A DNA stretch of 64,000 bases, from the NCBI GenBank assembly GCA_933228675.1, contig OW121741.1, positions 59,364,863 through 59,428,862 on the forward strand. Direction: 5' to 3'. The stretch comes from Stomorhina lunata (lineage: Eukaryota; Arthropoda; Insecta; Diptera; Rhiniidae). The position numbers and the translations under genes were made by a program. Positions 21,611 to 31,975 of the stretch are shown here, one piece after another. The notes below the pieces were generated by a model that saw nothing but the letters and a program-made list of their open reading frames with translations, was not told the DNA's origin and searched no databases. Position 1 is the first letter of the stretch. The number at the start of each line of letters is the position of its first letter.

Positions 21611-21654
21611 TCGGTGCCTGGTTAAAATGTTTATTTTCCCTAACTAACTAAAAA

Positions 21655-21725
21655 ATAAATAAATAATTCCACGACAACATTCCAATTGGAACAAGGGGTA
21701 CTTCTTTCAGACAATGAAGGACCTT
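21655..21725 (-). mobile_element. SINE 3'-end fragment
   Basis: ATTCCACGACAACATTCCAA followed by TTGGAACAAGGGGTACTTCT matches the 3' part of the tRNA-derived SINE at 45806-46123. The tRNA-related head is missing. Confidence 0.75.
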
Positions 21726-22009
21726 TAGTGTTCCGTAGCCAAAGATGCCGTGCGTCACAAAGAGCGTCCCTTCCATGTTATTTTATCAAAGTAAATAACA
21801 ATTTGACTATGAAAACGCTTTAATATTTTTCAATGTATTATACTGCAGTTAATTCTGAAGTACGATTTTTTTCTTAAAAATTTGTCTTCATTAATAAATA
21901 CATTAATTTAAATACTTATCTATTTTCCAATAACTCACACTGTGAACCAAAATTCTTTTATATTGAAGTTTAAATTGCATTTTCAAATAAATAAATTCTT
22001 AAACTTGTA

Positions 22010-22152
22010 AAACATCAGATATTTAATGGCAAAGAATGGGTAATGAAATACATTGAGTCATTGTCCGAAGTTATTTTAATAAGAGGAAACTTTCAACATT
22101 ACGAATGTGGGGAAATTTTAAAACTTCTTCATCCATTTTTATTTCTATGGCC
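22010..22152 (+). other. Coding-like stretch of about 48 codons, unidentified
   Basis: One frame reads FNGKEWVMKYIESLSEVILI then RGNFQHYECGEILKLLHPF, ending at TAA. Composition is protein-like. A TTGTAAAACATCAG just upstream could be an acceptor. It lies in the right half of the 9.74-kb element and might be a scrap of its gene. I do not recognise the family. Confidence 0.3.
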
Positions 22153-23153
22153 TTAAAACTATTGTTTTTTGTATATAAGTTGTTATTGATTGAAATTTCG
22201 GTAAAACCAAAAATACTCCCATTTTTCCCATAAGAACTAATTTGGGGGCGGATGCGACACGCCTACTCCTAATGCAATCTAAATATAATTTTTTATTACA
22301 TATCTTTTTGTTACGGACAACATTTCTTCGGGAAAATTAAGGTTACATTTTTAAAAAATAAGGTGCACTCTAATTTATATGTACATATATATAAGAAAAT
22401 GTAAAAATTGGTGTACATTTAAATATTATTTCCTATTTAAATATGTATATGTATTTATGTTATTAAAAATTATTTTGTTAACTTTTTAAAAGATATTAAT
22501 AAAAATACTTTATACCATTTTTTATACTTTTATTTTATAAAGGGGATAAATTTATTTAAGAAAATAATTTTACTTAATTTTAGTACTTTTTTTTTGTATT
22601 ATTTAGAAAATATATAATTCAGATAAGTATATAGTTTACTGAAAACTAGAAATAAGTTTCATTAATGTAGGAAATATTTCATACTGGGAATGAATATTTT
22701 ACTATATATAAGGATTAAATTTATTTATTATCTGGCTGTTTTTCCCACTTTCAAGGAAAATATTTCCTAAAAATTATAAATTTTTTATAAGATCAAACTA
22801 AATAATTTACTGAATTTTAGTAAACTTTTTCTACTATCGTAGAAAATTTGAACAAAAATTTACTGCAGTTTTTACTTGTTTTAAGTAAAAATAAATTATC
22901 TTTTAACTAAAATGAAGGAAAATTTTCCTTATTTATAGCATTGCTAAACATTTATCTGAACTAAATTAAAGGAAATATTTACTCGTTTTTAAGAAGTTTT
23001 TAGATAAAATATGTACTAAATTATAGTATTTTTTTTTATTAAGGAATTTTTTTACTTAATTGCTGTAAAAAACGGCTTTGGCGTCATACGACAACCATTT
23101 TTTCCTCAAATTTAGTAAATTTTCCTAAATTTTAGTTCATTTTTTTCTGAGTG

Positions 23154-23435
23154 TACTCTAAAATAGTTCGATAAAAGACACCTTCCAAATATTGTTCATG
23201 AAGAACCCATCTAAATCGGTCTACTTACTTGGTAGATAAACTTGGTTAACCACTAACTAATATAGTGCATATAGCACATTAAAAATGGATATGTGAAATA
23301 TACATCTTCAACTAGAACTTGTTTACATCTTGCCTTGATACCTAGGCTAGAATAATACTTCCCAAATATTATCGCTTAAGTATTCATCTTAATTAGTCCA
23401 ATAACTTTTATATTACACAAATTCAAGTATTTTTC

Positions 23436-23508
<73 letters not shown>

Positions 23509-23825
23509 CGTTAGTAACCTTAAGTTTTTCTAATATAGGTCTGATAACAGTTTAAAAACCTCACTAATTCCGTATGCCCTAAGACCCTAAGGCTTCTATA
23601 GATTGACAGACCAATAACTCCCAAATATTGTTAGTTTGATCCAAATCGGTCCGCTAACTTTAGAGTTATAGATAACTAACCAAGAACTTAGTTTATATCC
23701 ATAATTAATGAGTTTTAACGTACATAAAGATATTGGAATATTTACCAAATGTTATTGAAAAGGGACTCAAAGGCTTACTAAGTTAAGATAAAATTGCATA
23801 TTTATGAACTTTTTAGAACCGCGAC
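23154..23825 (+). mobile_element. DINE-like copy I, right part
   Basis: It continues the element cut at 13411: TAGTTCGATAAAAGACACC and AATCGGTCTACTTACTTGG match copy H at 50255-50320. A (TA)n microsatellite interrupts it. The homology ends near 23820, where family B copy 2 begins, so the DINE 3' hairpin is missing. Confidence 0.65.
23439..23508. repeat. (TA)n microsatellite
   Basis: Seventy bases of alternating TA with one TG interruption. Confidence 0.98.
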
Positions 23826-23829
23826 CATT

Positions 23830-24360
23830 TTTTATTATATAATTTTATTATAATTTTATTCGCATTCTTATTATGTTTTCTTTTAAAAATCTTTTTATGT
23901 TCCTTAAGAAAATATCTTTTTGTTAGTGATATTTTTTTATGTTTCAAGAAGAAATCTATAGATATTTCACAAATATTACTTAGTGATCAGATTTTCCCAC
24001 CAGTTCAAAAAAAGCTTAAAAAATAGGTAAAACATCAACCCAAAAATTCTTTTTAACCAAATATCTCGAAAGCCAAAGGTAGATCTTCTCAAGGACAACT
24101 TAAGCTTAAAATTTCTTTTCAATCTATCCAGAAATGGATTTTTGGCGAATTTTTAAAAAAGTCGAACACCCGAGGTGACCAAACTTTGAAGGTCCATCAA
24201 TCATTCTCCCGACCCCTCATGGACCAGTGTTTTTGAAAATCATTCGAGTTGATTTTTCCTTGACTACCACCGTTTCACTTAAATATCTCCAGTCGTTCAA
24301 AAGTTACAGAATTATTAAAAAAAAAAACGTCCGAAAACCACTGTGAAACGACAGATAAAC
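23830..24360 (-). repeat. Family B repeat, copy 2
   Basis: It matches 33530-34090 in reverse: ATGTTTTCTTTTAAAAATC, TCGAACACCCGAGGTGACC, the CCCTCATGGACCAGTG phrase and a final AAACCACTGTG. It abuts the truncated end of DINE-like copy I. Confidence 0.75.
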
Positions 24361-25619
24361 TACACTACACAACAAATTAACATCTTTTGAAAAGTGCAAG
24401 GTCGTGACTTCATGGGTACTATTTATTCTACTATCAAATTATAGTAAAACCCTATACTCAGTTTGTCCAAGTTAGTGACTTTTTTTATTTTTATAGGCCT
24501 CCAAAGATTCGCAGTATTTGCATGATGCCTAAAAAAGGTGTCATCACTTTTTACCAAATAGCTAATCAGAACTTAAAAATATCGCTTAACTATGTTCAAC
24601 AAAAATGTAGCCAAGAGTATATAGAATATTTCTTGCTAAAATCAAAAGTATTTTATCTTAGATTTTTTTTAAGAAAGTAAAGGAAACATTTTTTTGTTTT
24701 TAATTTTTTGATCATAACTTTTTTCAAATCCTGATTTTTCCTACACTATAAATATTTAGAGTATTTGCAAGCTCCTTGTATCATTGTATATTATTGTATA
24801 ATTGTATTAAAATACACCATTGTATGTTTGTTGTTGGTAATTTGCATGAAAAAATTCAGTACAATCTATACAATTTTCACCCATATGTTTATTGAATGTT
24901 GTATGCAATTGAAGCATATGATTCACATGTGAATAGCCGTTTTGGAAAAAAGAAGAAGAAAACCATAAACAAATTTATGATTAATAAAAATTATTCTAAA
25001 TAGAGAAGAAATGGAATTATTAAAAGAAAACGAGGTACGTATATCCAATTTAAAGATTTATTTTTTAATGTAAATAAAACACCACCAACTGTAAATATGT
25101 TTGTTCTTCTTCTTTTTTATTATTGCTTGACAGCTGATAAGATACAACAATACAAATATACAACTTTACAACAGTGTATTCATAACTAAAATTTGTATGT
25201 AGTATTTTTTTTAGTGTATTTATAACTAAAATTTGTATGTAGTATTTTTTTTACACGATACATGATACAACAACGCTTCTGAATACCATAATTGTAGCCA
25301 CGATAAAGCTTAACAACTTTTGTAAACACACGAATATAAGCTGAACGTGTCTAGATAACAAAAGTAGGTCACAAAGACTCCCTTGGGAGTCTTTTTCGAA
25401 TAAAAATATTATAAAAAGATGAATTAAAAAAGCAAATAAGCAAATAACACTTTTAGCAAAAAACTTAAAAACAACCAACATTTTTGTTTTATCTGAGTTA
25501 ACACTAATAGATTTTGGATTAGAAAAATTTTTTATAAATATATTTGCGATGGTATAAAACTTTTTAAGCAAAAAATTATGGATCGAAATTAAAATTTCCT
25601 GAATCAATAGGTCTATGTC
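24361..25619. other. AT-rich region, possible MITE with a start codon and donor
   Basis: No long frame. Near 24776-24840 and 25140-25190 many TTGTAT/ATACAA motifs face each other, suggesting a diverged element. Between them ATGGAATTATTAAAAGAAAA at 25011 leads to a GTACGT donor at 25035, which could be a first-exon remnant. The open frame on the minus strand at 25251-25607 has no features I recognise. Confidence 0.3.
25173..25252. repeat. Two direct 40-bp repeats
   Basis: AGTGTATTCATAACTAAAAT and the following 20 bases occur twice in tandem with one substitution. Confidence 0.9.
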
Positions 25620-26545
25620 ATGAATAAAGTTCTAAAGACACTTATTTAAGACATATTACGGTATGCTGAAATCAAGTTTGATGAGCTCCTAGATGGCATA
25701 CCGACATAACTTACATGTACCAATTATACTATTAAATTTCAACATGTAGTTCTACTAACAACTGAGATATAGCAAAAATTCGAAATTCGATGCCGAATTC
25801 AAATTTTTGTATTTTCTTTTAAATTGTATTTTTTTAATTTGTATAAATTCCTCAATTTACGTATAGTATACCGAAAGGAATTATATATCAGATATTAAAA
25901 AATCCTCTTAAGCAAAACGATATTATATATATTATCAAAATAGGTACAATCTGAGATATCGCCAAATTCGATGTCTCACAAATTACCGAATTTAAAATAT
26001 TTTTTTTTTGTAAAAAAACTTTATTTAAAAAAAAAAGTTTTTTGAACTATATATCAAATTTTTGGAAATAATTCAGCGCAACTTGCTATGCTCCACTGAC
26101 AGTCAAGGATAACACAATTTAGCGCAGCACAATCATCAAAATCGATAAATCAATAACTGAGATATCGCGAAAGCACAATATATCGATGTCCTCAAATTGG
26201 CAAATTAAAAAAAATAAATTTAAAAAATCGTATTTATTTAATCCGAATTATATATCAGATTTGAGAAAATTTTCCAACACAGCACGCTATTAAATTTCAT
26301 TAAAATCGGTTTATAAACACTAGAGATATCAAAATTCGATGAGAATTGAATTGAAACATTTCTTAACTGCATTTAAAAAAAATAGATTTTAAAATTCTAA
26401 GAATAGTCAAATACGACTCTCTAAGTCGATTTAGACCCCGACTCCTGAGTCGATCGGTATTATTTTTATTTGTTTTAAGACGAATAATGAAAAAATTACA
26501 AACTGAATGGCAAACTTATAATACCCTTTTACCTATTGGTTATAT
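25620..26545 (-). mobile_element. DINE-like copy G, 5' part
   Basis: On the minus strand it begins at 26545 with the 5' end (ATAATACCCTTTTACC, hairpin partly lost), followed by the CCGATCGACTCAGGAGTCGG core near 26435. The GTCY array is missing. Phrases on AACTGAGATATCGC and AAATCGGTTTATAAACAC link it to copy F. It fades near 25620. Confidence 0.7.
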
Positions 26546-27230
26546 ATAGATCAGATATTAGTAAAAAAAATCGGTGCAGTATGGTACAAAAATTAAAAAT
26601 TTTAATAAAACTGTAAAAATTTGTATTTGTTATATAGTATGTTTCCTCAAATTGGTTGGAAAATGGCAATTATATATAGTTTTATGTAATTTATGAGTCT
26701 GAGGTGCCCTACTTTGGGAGCCGATTGCGCCGCCATAGTAAAAGCTAGGCTTTTCAGGTTTAAACATTTCTGCCAAAATTATTTTAAAATCGGCCTAATG
26801 GTTTAAAAGTTGCAGACTTATTTCCATAATTTTTTCCACAATCCCACTGTGAGACGTTTTTTCTCCACTACACATTCATCTTCACAGCTTTCTAAACATA
26901 CACTGTTAAAATTTTGGCAATTGCCTGTTTTTTTCCATTTTGATTAATATTTTATAACAAACAAATATAAATTTCAAGTCAAAAACACAAAAATGAACAA
27001 TATTTTTCATGTGTTTTGTGACTGACAATAGATCTGGCAATTTTTTGTGAACACATATCTGATAATCGTGTGAACTGCCAATTTATTGTAAGCTGAGATT
27101 GTCAGCTTAATTAATTGTCAGACAATGTATAAACACATTGCCAGATGTGACAATATTGTAAGATCTGACCATCGTCTGAACGTAGCTTTATTAATTTTGG
27201 TCAGATAAAAGTGGAAAAAGTCACAGTGTA
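26546..27230. other. Spacer with family-B-like segment, then low-repeat sequence
   Basis: The part 26690-26880 contains GAGGTGCCCTACTTTGGG and CCCACTGTGAGACG, loosely like family B ends. From 26900 to 27230 I see no repeat of other window sequences, which fits the proximal promoter of a gene starting at about 27240. Confidence 0.35.
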
Positions 27231-27233
27231 CAC

Positions 27234-27244
27234 CGGTCACACTT
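27234..27244 (+). promoter_or_regulatory. Candidate core-promoter Motif 1 (M1BP-type)
   Basis: CGGTCACACTT matches 10 of 11 positions of the fly core-promoter element YGGTCACACTR, which lies close to transcription starts of broadly expressed genes. It precedes, on the same strand, a possible 5' UTR, a short intron and an ATG at 27913. Confidence 0.45.
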
Positions 27245-27912
27245 TAACATACTGTCAAAATTTCAGAAAAATCGTTCCGCTACGAGTAGTTTTGACGCAA
27301 ATAATTTTTTATCGTGCTAAAATTATACAAAAATATTCGTGAGTGTTAATTTATTTAATTATAAAATATTTAATTTGCGCTATTACTTCTTTTCGTTTAT
27401 TCTTTATTTCTTTTATATATCAACTGTCATCAGTGAGTCGCATTTACATTTTGTGTCGTGTGCCTTTATACTAGGAGTGCATTTACATTAAGGGTGCATT
27501 GACAAGTGCTGTACTAAAGTTGTAAATACAAATTCGTTTAGAAAATCAATATTTTACGCGTTTACACTAGCGGTGATAATTATTATAATTTGTTTAATAT
27601 TTATCCTGAAATAAATTAAATTTTCTTGGCAAATAAATATTTTTGGAAATATTATTTTATCAAAGGCTTATTTAAGTGGAATTAATAGAAAGTAAATAAA
27701 TAATTTTTATTTTCATAAAAAGAGGTAGAACTATAGAAAAAAAGTTTCAGAAATCGTTTCGAATATTGTGTAGCCGACGAGTAAGAAATTAATTTATTGA
27801 TTATTTTCGTAATTCTTTTTACCACAGCGGGATTTTATTTCATTTAAATAATCCACTAAATTATTTTGGTTAACTTAATTAATTTGCTTTGAGGAATTAA
27901 TTTAATTTTGCA

Positions 27913-27996
27913 ATGAGTAGTAGAAAACGCCAAGAATCTCCTTCCAAGTCGCAACCATTGCACAGTGGGGTAATTGGTAGAGAAAGTGGCGATTAA
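27913..27996 (+). CDS. Possible first coding exon of an unidentified host gene
   Basis: The ATG at 27913 opens MSSRKRQESPSKSQPLHSG, a basic Ser-rich start typical of nuclear proteins. Read straight through it stops after 27 codons at 27994; a G|GTAATT at about 27969 could instead be a donor, giving an exon of about 19 codons. Upstream, GTAAGA at 27781 and TTTTACCACAG ending at 27827 could be a 47-bp 5' UTR intron, short for a fly. Together with Motif 1 at 27234 this resembles the start of a gene running rightward into transposon-rich intron. I do not recognise the peptide. CACAGTGG at 27961 might alternatively be a repeat terminus cutting the exon. Confidence 0.35.
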   Translation: MSSRKRQESPSKSQPLHSGVIGRESGD

Positions 27997-28589
27997 TTCA
28001 TAAAAGTCGTAATATTAAAATATTGTTATTTTTTATTGATAAATATTAATAAATACATAAAAGCCCAATATTTAAAAGAAACATTTTTGAAAAAATATAA
28101 ATTGTTAACCTTTTATGGGATTTTTTCTACTTTGAATAAAATGTTCTTATTTGACTATTTTTGCTGTAACTTTGGAATTTAAAACGATAAATTAATAAAT
28201 TAAATTGTAAATTAATAAATTAAATTGTAAATTAGAGCGTATTTTATGTGCCTTTAGAAAAAATATTTTTTTTGTTTAAATAAATAAAATATTTGTTTAA
28301 ATAAATAAAATATTAAATATTTGTTTATGTCTAGTTTTAACAAAAAACACGTTTTTTTCAAAAATTCATAACTCCAAAGATTTTACTCAAAAAAGTCTCA
28401 TTAGAAAATATTATTAATTTTTATTTATAAATATTTGTAAACAGAACATTTCAGAAAATAAACATCAAAAAAATATAAAGCGTCTTTATTTTCTTCATTT
28501 AGTTATTTATAAAAGCAATATTTACTACATAATCATCATACTTTTAAAATTTCGCGGAAATGTAATTTTTTGGTCATATTTTTTTTTGT
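27997..28589. other. AT-rich spacer with short tandem duplications
   Basis: Twenty-base duplications occur at 28190-28230 (AATAAATTAAATTGTAAATT) and 28275-28315. No gene is supported. It may be first-intron sequence of the candidate gene at 27913. Confidence 0.35.
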
Positions 28590-28647
28590 ATTTATAAGAC
28601 CAGCACTCAGGGGATGGCCCCTACATATGCAACGCATTGTGTTGGAA

Positions 28648-30260
28648 TTAGGAAAATAGGTTATGGGAAGGAGGATAGAGGGAGTAGTGTTTGTGGATAT
28701 TTGATTTAAACTTTTTTATATTATAACTGGGGGGAAATATTTCTGCTGGGAGTTTATTCCATATACGAAGTGTTCGACTAAAAAATGAGTTTTCCCTGTA
28801 GTGTGTTGTGCGATTCATTGGACAGTCGACTACAAATGGATGAGCTCTAGTTGAGGTGCGAGTATTACGTAAAAATGAGCGTGTTTCAGGAACAAGTTCC
28901 CTAATTTCATTAGAGCATTTACCATTATAACAACGATAGAACAGTAAAACGCAACCCACATTGCGACGATGCTCCAGTGAATCAATAGAATTGGCTACCC
29001 TACTGTCACCGATAAGCACCTTCGCTCTCTCCTGTACGCGGTCGAGAAGCTCCAAAATAGACTTTGAAGCACCGGCCCATACATGAGAGTTGTATTCCAT
29101 TTTGGGCCGAATGTAAGTGGTATAAATATTAAGGAGATCAGATGGAGTGAAGTATTTCTTACACCGTTTCAAGAAACCAAGGCACTTGAGTGCTTCTTTT
29201 GACACATGAAAGATGTGTTGAGTCCAGCGGACATCGCACTGTATTTTCATGCCAAGAACATCAAGAGCTTCTGATTCCTCGATATTTATACCACCCATGG
29301 TTACAGATGAAGCAACATTATCAGTTGTGTGTTTATGTGTTAACATACAACATTGGGTTTTATTTGCATTGAAATCCACCCTGTTTAGACGACCCCATTC
29401 AGATATTGAAATAAGGTCCGCATTTAACGTATCGTTCATGTTTTGTCTATTGACTGCAATCTCAGAGAGACTTGGTCTATGACTGAATGAGTACGAATGA
29501 CATATGTTGCTGTCATCTGCAAAAGAGTAGATAGGATTTGAAGTTTGACATAGAAGGTCATTTAGAAATATAAGAAAAAGTGTAGGAGAAAGAACTGAGC
29601 CTTGCGGTACCCCTGAGTTAATTATGAACTCTTTGGACGATATCCCATCTATAATCACTCTTATAGAGCGATCTCTGAGGAAGCTCCCTATAAATCGGCA
29701 GAATTTATTACCGACACCAAAAGCATTGAGTTTGGATAAAAGTGCATCATGCCACACTCTATCGAACGCTTTGGAAATATCTAAAGCCACAACTTTACTT
29801 TCGCCGAAACGGTGAATTGAACGGCACCATTTTTCTGATAGAAAAGCTAGTAAGTCTCCCGTAGAGCATCCACTACGAAACCCATACTGGCGGTCGCTTA
29901 GTAGATTGTTTGACTCCAAATAGTTAACCAAATGGTAGTTAACCATACTCTCCATTACCTTAGAGAGTGCGGAACAAATTGCTATTGGGCGGTAGTTTTC
30001 AGGGTTGTTTGAGTCACCCTTTTTGGGAATGGGAGTTGCATTAGCAACTTTCCAGCACATGGGAAATTTTCCAGAATGGTATAATATACTAAAAAGTTTG
30101 GCTAATGGGCGCGCTAGAGATGAAGAGCAATGTTTTAAGACCAATGCTGGAATGCCATCTGGACCAGGAGATTTATTTGTATTTAAACTTGATAAAACAC
30201 TTTTGACTGCGCGGACTCGAAAGAAAATTGCTGGCATAGATACCGATACTCTCTGCAGTT
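28648..30260 (-). pseudogene. LINE reverse transcriptase, long uninterrupted frame
   Basis: A 529-codon open frame carries the RT domain in order: NKSPGPDGIPALVLKHC, ATPIPKKGDSNNPENYRPIA, RQYGFRSGCST, ALDISKAFDRVWHDALL, NSGVPQGSVLSPTLFLIFLN and the catalytic FADDSNICHS. The C-terminal region continues with WTQHIFHVSKEALKCLGFL and a RTTHYRENSFFSRTLRIWNK tail common in jockey/CR1-type elements. Absence of stops over 1.6 kb indicates a fairly recent insertion. It is inactive because of 5' truncation and the mariner that separates it from 31570-31972. Clade is given from motif style only. Confidence 0.9.
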
Positions 30261-30269
30261 CTGGTATCG

Positions 30270-31567
30270 GGTGTTTTTTATTGAGGTATAGAACTTTAAG
30301 TTGGCATCACTTTTTTAACTGGCGGCCATTTTGTCAGCTGTCAAGTGATTAATATTTAGTTTGGTTTGCCATTTCATCATAAACAGGTTGACAAAAGAAC
30401 AACGCTTGCAAATCGTGCAAATTTATTTCGAAAATAATGGTTCAGTTCGCGAAGTTTACCGCAAGCTTCGTCCATTTTATGGTCGACATAATCGTCCATC
30501 AGAGCAATTAATTCGGTTAACCATGGATCGTTTTCGTACTACGTTTACTATATGTGATAATACGCATCCGCAGCGACGTCGAACAGTGCGCACCGAAGAA
30601 ACAATTGCCGTTGTAGAGCAAAGTGTTGAAGAGGACCCGAATGAATCGGTTCGCCACCGTGCACAGCAATTGGAGCTTTGTCCATCAACTTTATGGAAGA
30701 TTTTGCGCAAAGATCTTGGCTTGCGACCTTACAAGATCCAGCTTGTGCAAGAATTAAAGCCGCGAGACCATGCAATGCGTCGTGATTTTGGTGTATGGGC
30801 CGAAAATGAGATTGATCTCGATGCTGATTTTCATCGCAAAATTTTGTTCAGTGATGAGGCTCATTTTTGGTTGAATGGCTACGTCAACAAGCAAAATTGC
30901 CGCATTTGGAGTGAAGAGAATCCACATGAGACCCTTGAGACGCATTACATCCACAAAAACTGACTGTTTGGTGTGCTCTATGGGCTGGTGGAGTCATTGG
31001 GCCATACTTCTTCCGAAATAATGCTGGAGAGTCAGTTACCATAAATGGAGATCGGTATAGAGCCATGATAACCGACTATTTTGTTCCATAATTGGATGGC
31101 ATGAATGTGGATGAGTTGTGGTTCCAACAAGACGGCGCTACATGCCACACAGCGCACGTCACAATTGATTTATTGAAGGAAACATTCGATGAGCGCATAA
31201 TTTCGCGGAATGGACCTGTCAATTGGCCACCAAGATCGTGCGATTTGACACCATTGGATTATTTTCTTTGGGGATATGTGAAGTCGCTCGTCTACGCCAA
31301 CAAACCAGAAACGTTAGGGGACTTGGAAGCCAACATTCGTGGCGTTATTGCCAACATACGGCCCCATATGCTCGAAAAAGTAGTTGAAAATTGGACCTGT
31401 AGAATTGGCTTTATTCGAGCCAGCCGCGGCGGCCACATGCCCGAAATCATATTTAAACATTAATGGCATAAAATTATCCTTCCAATAAAGCCAAAATGAT
31501 GGACATTAAAACGATTTTCTTGTGTTTTATTTCAATTCGAAGTTCTATACCTCTAAAAAAAACACCC
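30270..31567 (+). mobile_element. DD41D (rosa-type) mariner inserted in the LINE, about 1.3 kb
   Basis: The ends GGGTGTTTTTT...GAGGTATAGAACTT and the mirrored AAGTTCTATACCTC...AAAACACCC form an inverted repeat of about 28 bp with small gaps. A clean TA duplication is not visible at the junctions (GGTATC on the left, ATTAGTAG on the right). The transposase is on the plus strand, opposite to the LINE. Confidence 0.85.
30361..31463 (+). pseudogene. DD41D mariner transposase, one frameshift and one stop
   Basis: The first frame (to 30963) has the N-terminal helix-turn-helix (LTKEQRLQIVQIYFENNGSV) and the first catalytic Asp in ILFSDEAHFWLNGYV. A frame shift near 30945 moves to LHPQKLTVWCALWAGG; a TAA at about 31090 interrupts YFVP and LDGMNVDELW. 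The second Asp is in FQQDGATCH and the third in CDLTPLDYFLWGYVKS, with 41 residues between, the DD41D signature of rosa-type mariners. No ATG is visible at the expected N-terminus (first codon about TTG 30361). Two lesions make it inactive, but little decay is evident otherwise. Confidence 0.88.
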
Positions 31568-31569
31568 AT

Positions 31570-31972
31570 TAGTAGTTGATTGGTATCAGGTAGGTGCGAA
31601 TTTTTTGCAAACAATTCGGCCAAAATATTAGCTTTGTCAGTCGGGTCAGTAAAGATTTGGTCGTCTTTTAAGAGAGTAGGAATCGATGAACTGCTATGAA
31701 CTTTTACTCTCTTAACGAATGACAAAAAACTTTTACTGCCCCTCGGAGCAGTAAGAACTTTACTGCGAAAACGTTGCTCATAGAGAGCCTTTTCGCGGCT
31801 CAGTACTTTGGCACATGCGGATCTAGCTTTTTTGCGAAGTAAATCAGTGGTGTTGTTTTTGTTTCTGCGCCAAATTCTAAATGCGGGGATATGAGTCGGC
31901 TCGTTCACCAGTTGCTCGAGATGGTTATGGGCAGCAAACAGTTGGTCATAATTTGAGGAGGTGCTTGGTAAA
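31570..31972 (-). pseudogene. LINE ORF2 upstream part, between endonuclease and RT
   Basis: The frame reads SNYDQLFAAHNHLEQLVNE, THIPAFRIWRRNKNN, then a Lys/Arg-rich linker and DPTDKANILAELFAKN, which is the usual run-in to the RT domain. It ends at the mariner. The endonuclease is absent. Confidence 0.8.
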
Positions 31973-31975
31973 TTT

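Larger units (their letters stand above)
16742..21620 (-). mobile_element. Complete hAT transposon with 8-bp target duplication GTTAAAAT
   Basis: The left end CAGGGACCG and right end CGGTGCCTG form the terminal inverted repeat CAGGSACCG. Both are flanked by exactly GTTAAAAT (16734-16741 and 21621-21628), the 8-bp duplication diagnostic for hAT. Arrays of a roughly 38-bp repeat occupy both subterminal regions in inverted orientation. The transposase pseudogene lies on the minus strand at 18190-20814. Nested inside are a fold-back element (17621-17978) and an inverted partial copy of the transposase 3' end. The 4.88-kb length is at the upper end for hAT. Confidence 0.92.
13412..23153. mobile_element. 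9.74-kb element with CACTCAG inverted ends and TA target duplication, heavily nested
   Basis: The left end reads TA|CACTCAGAAAAAA and the right end TTTTTTCTGAGTG|TA. The flanks rejoin as continuous DINE-like sequence when compared with copy H near 50240-50265. About 450 bp inside the left end and 600 bp inside the right end are degenerate subterminal repeats around ACTAAAATTTAGGAAAA in inverted orientation. The interior holds an RTE relic, a 1.05-kb long-TIR element, a complete hAT, a SINE fragment and two short coding-like stretches (16190-16290, 22010-22152). No transposase of its own is recognised. Alternatively two related short elements could bracket unrelated DNA. Confidence 0.7.
28590..31975 (-). 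mobile_element. Jockey/CR1-like non-LTR retrotransposon, 5' truncated, split by a mariner
   Basis: The coding strand runs from about 31972 to 28648. A mariner (about 30270-31567) splits it between ATNQLL-type residues and PELQRVSVSM, after which the frame continues uninterrupted. Without the mariner, about 2.1 kb of LINE remains. The 5' end falls inside the ORF, and the 3' end is an A-rich run (ATACAAAAAAAAATATG) near 28575-28597 after a short 3' UTR. Confidence 0.85.

Noticed and set aside
25251..25607. A 118-codon minus-strand frame with hydrophobic stretches
   Set aside because: The hydrophobicity follows from T-rich codons; there is no start context, splice signal or motif.
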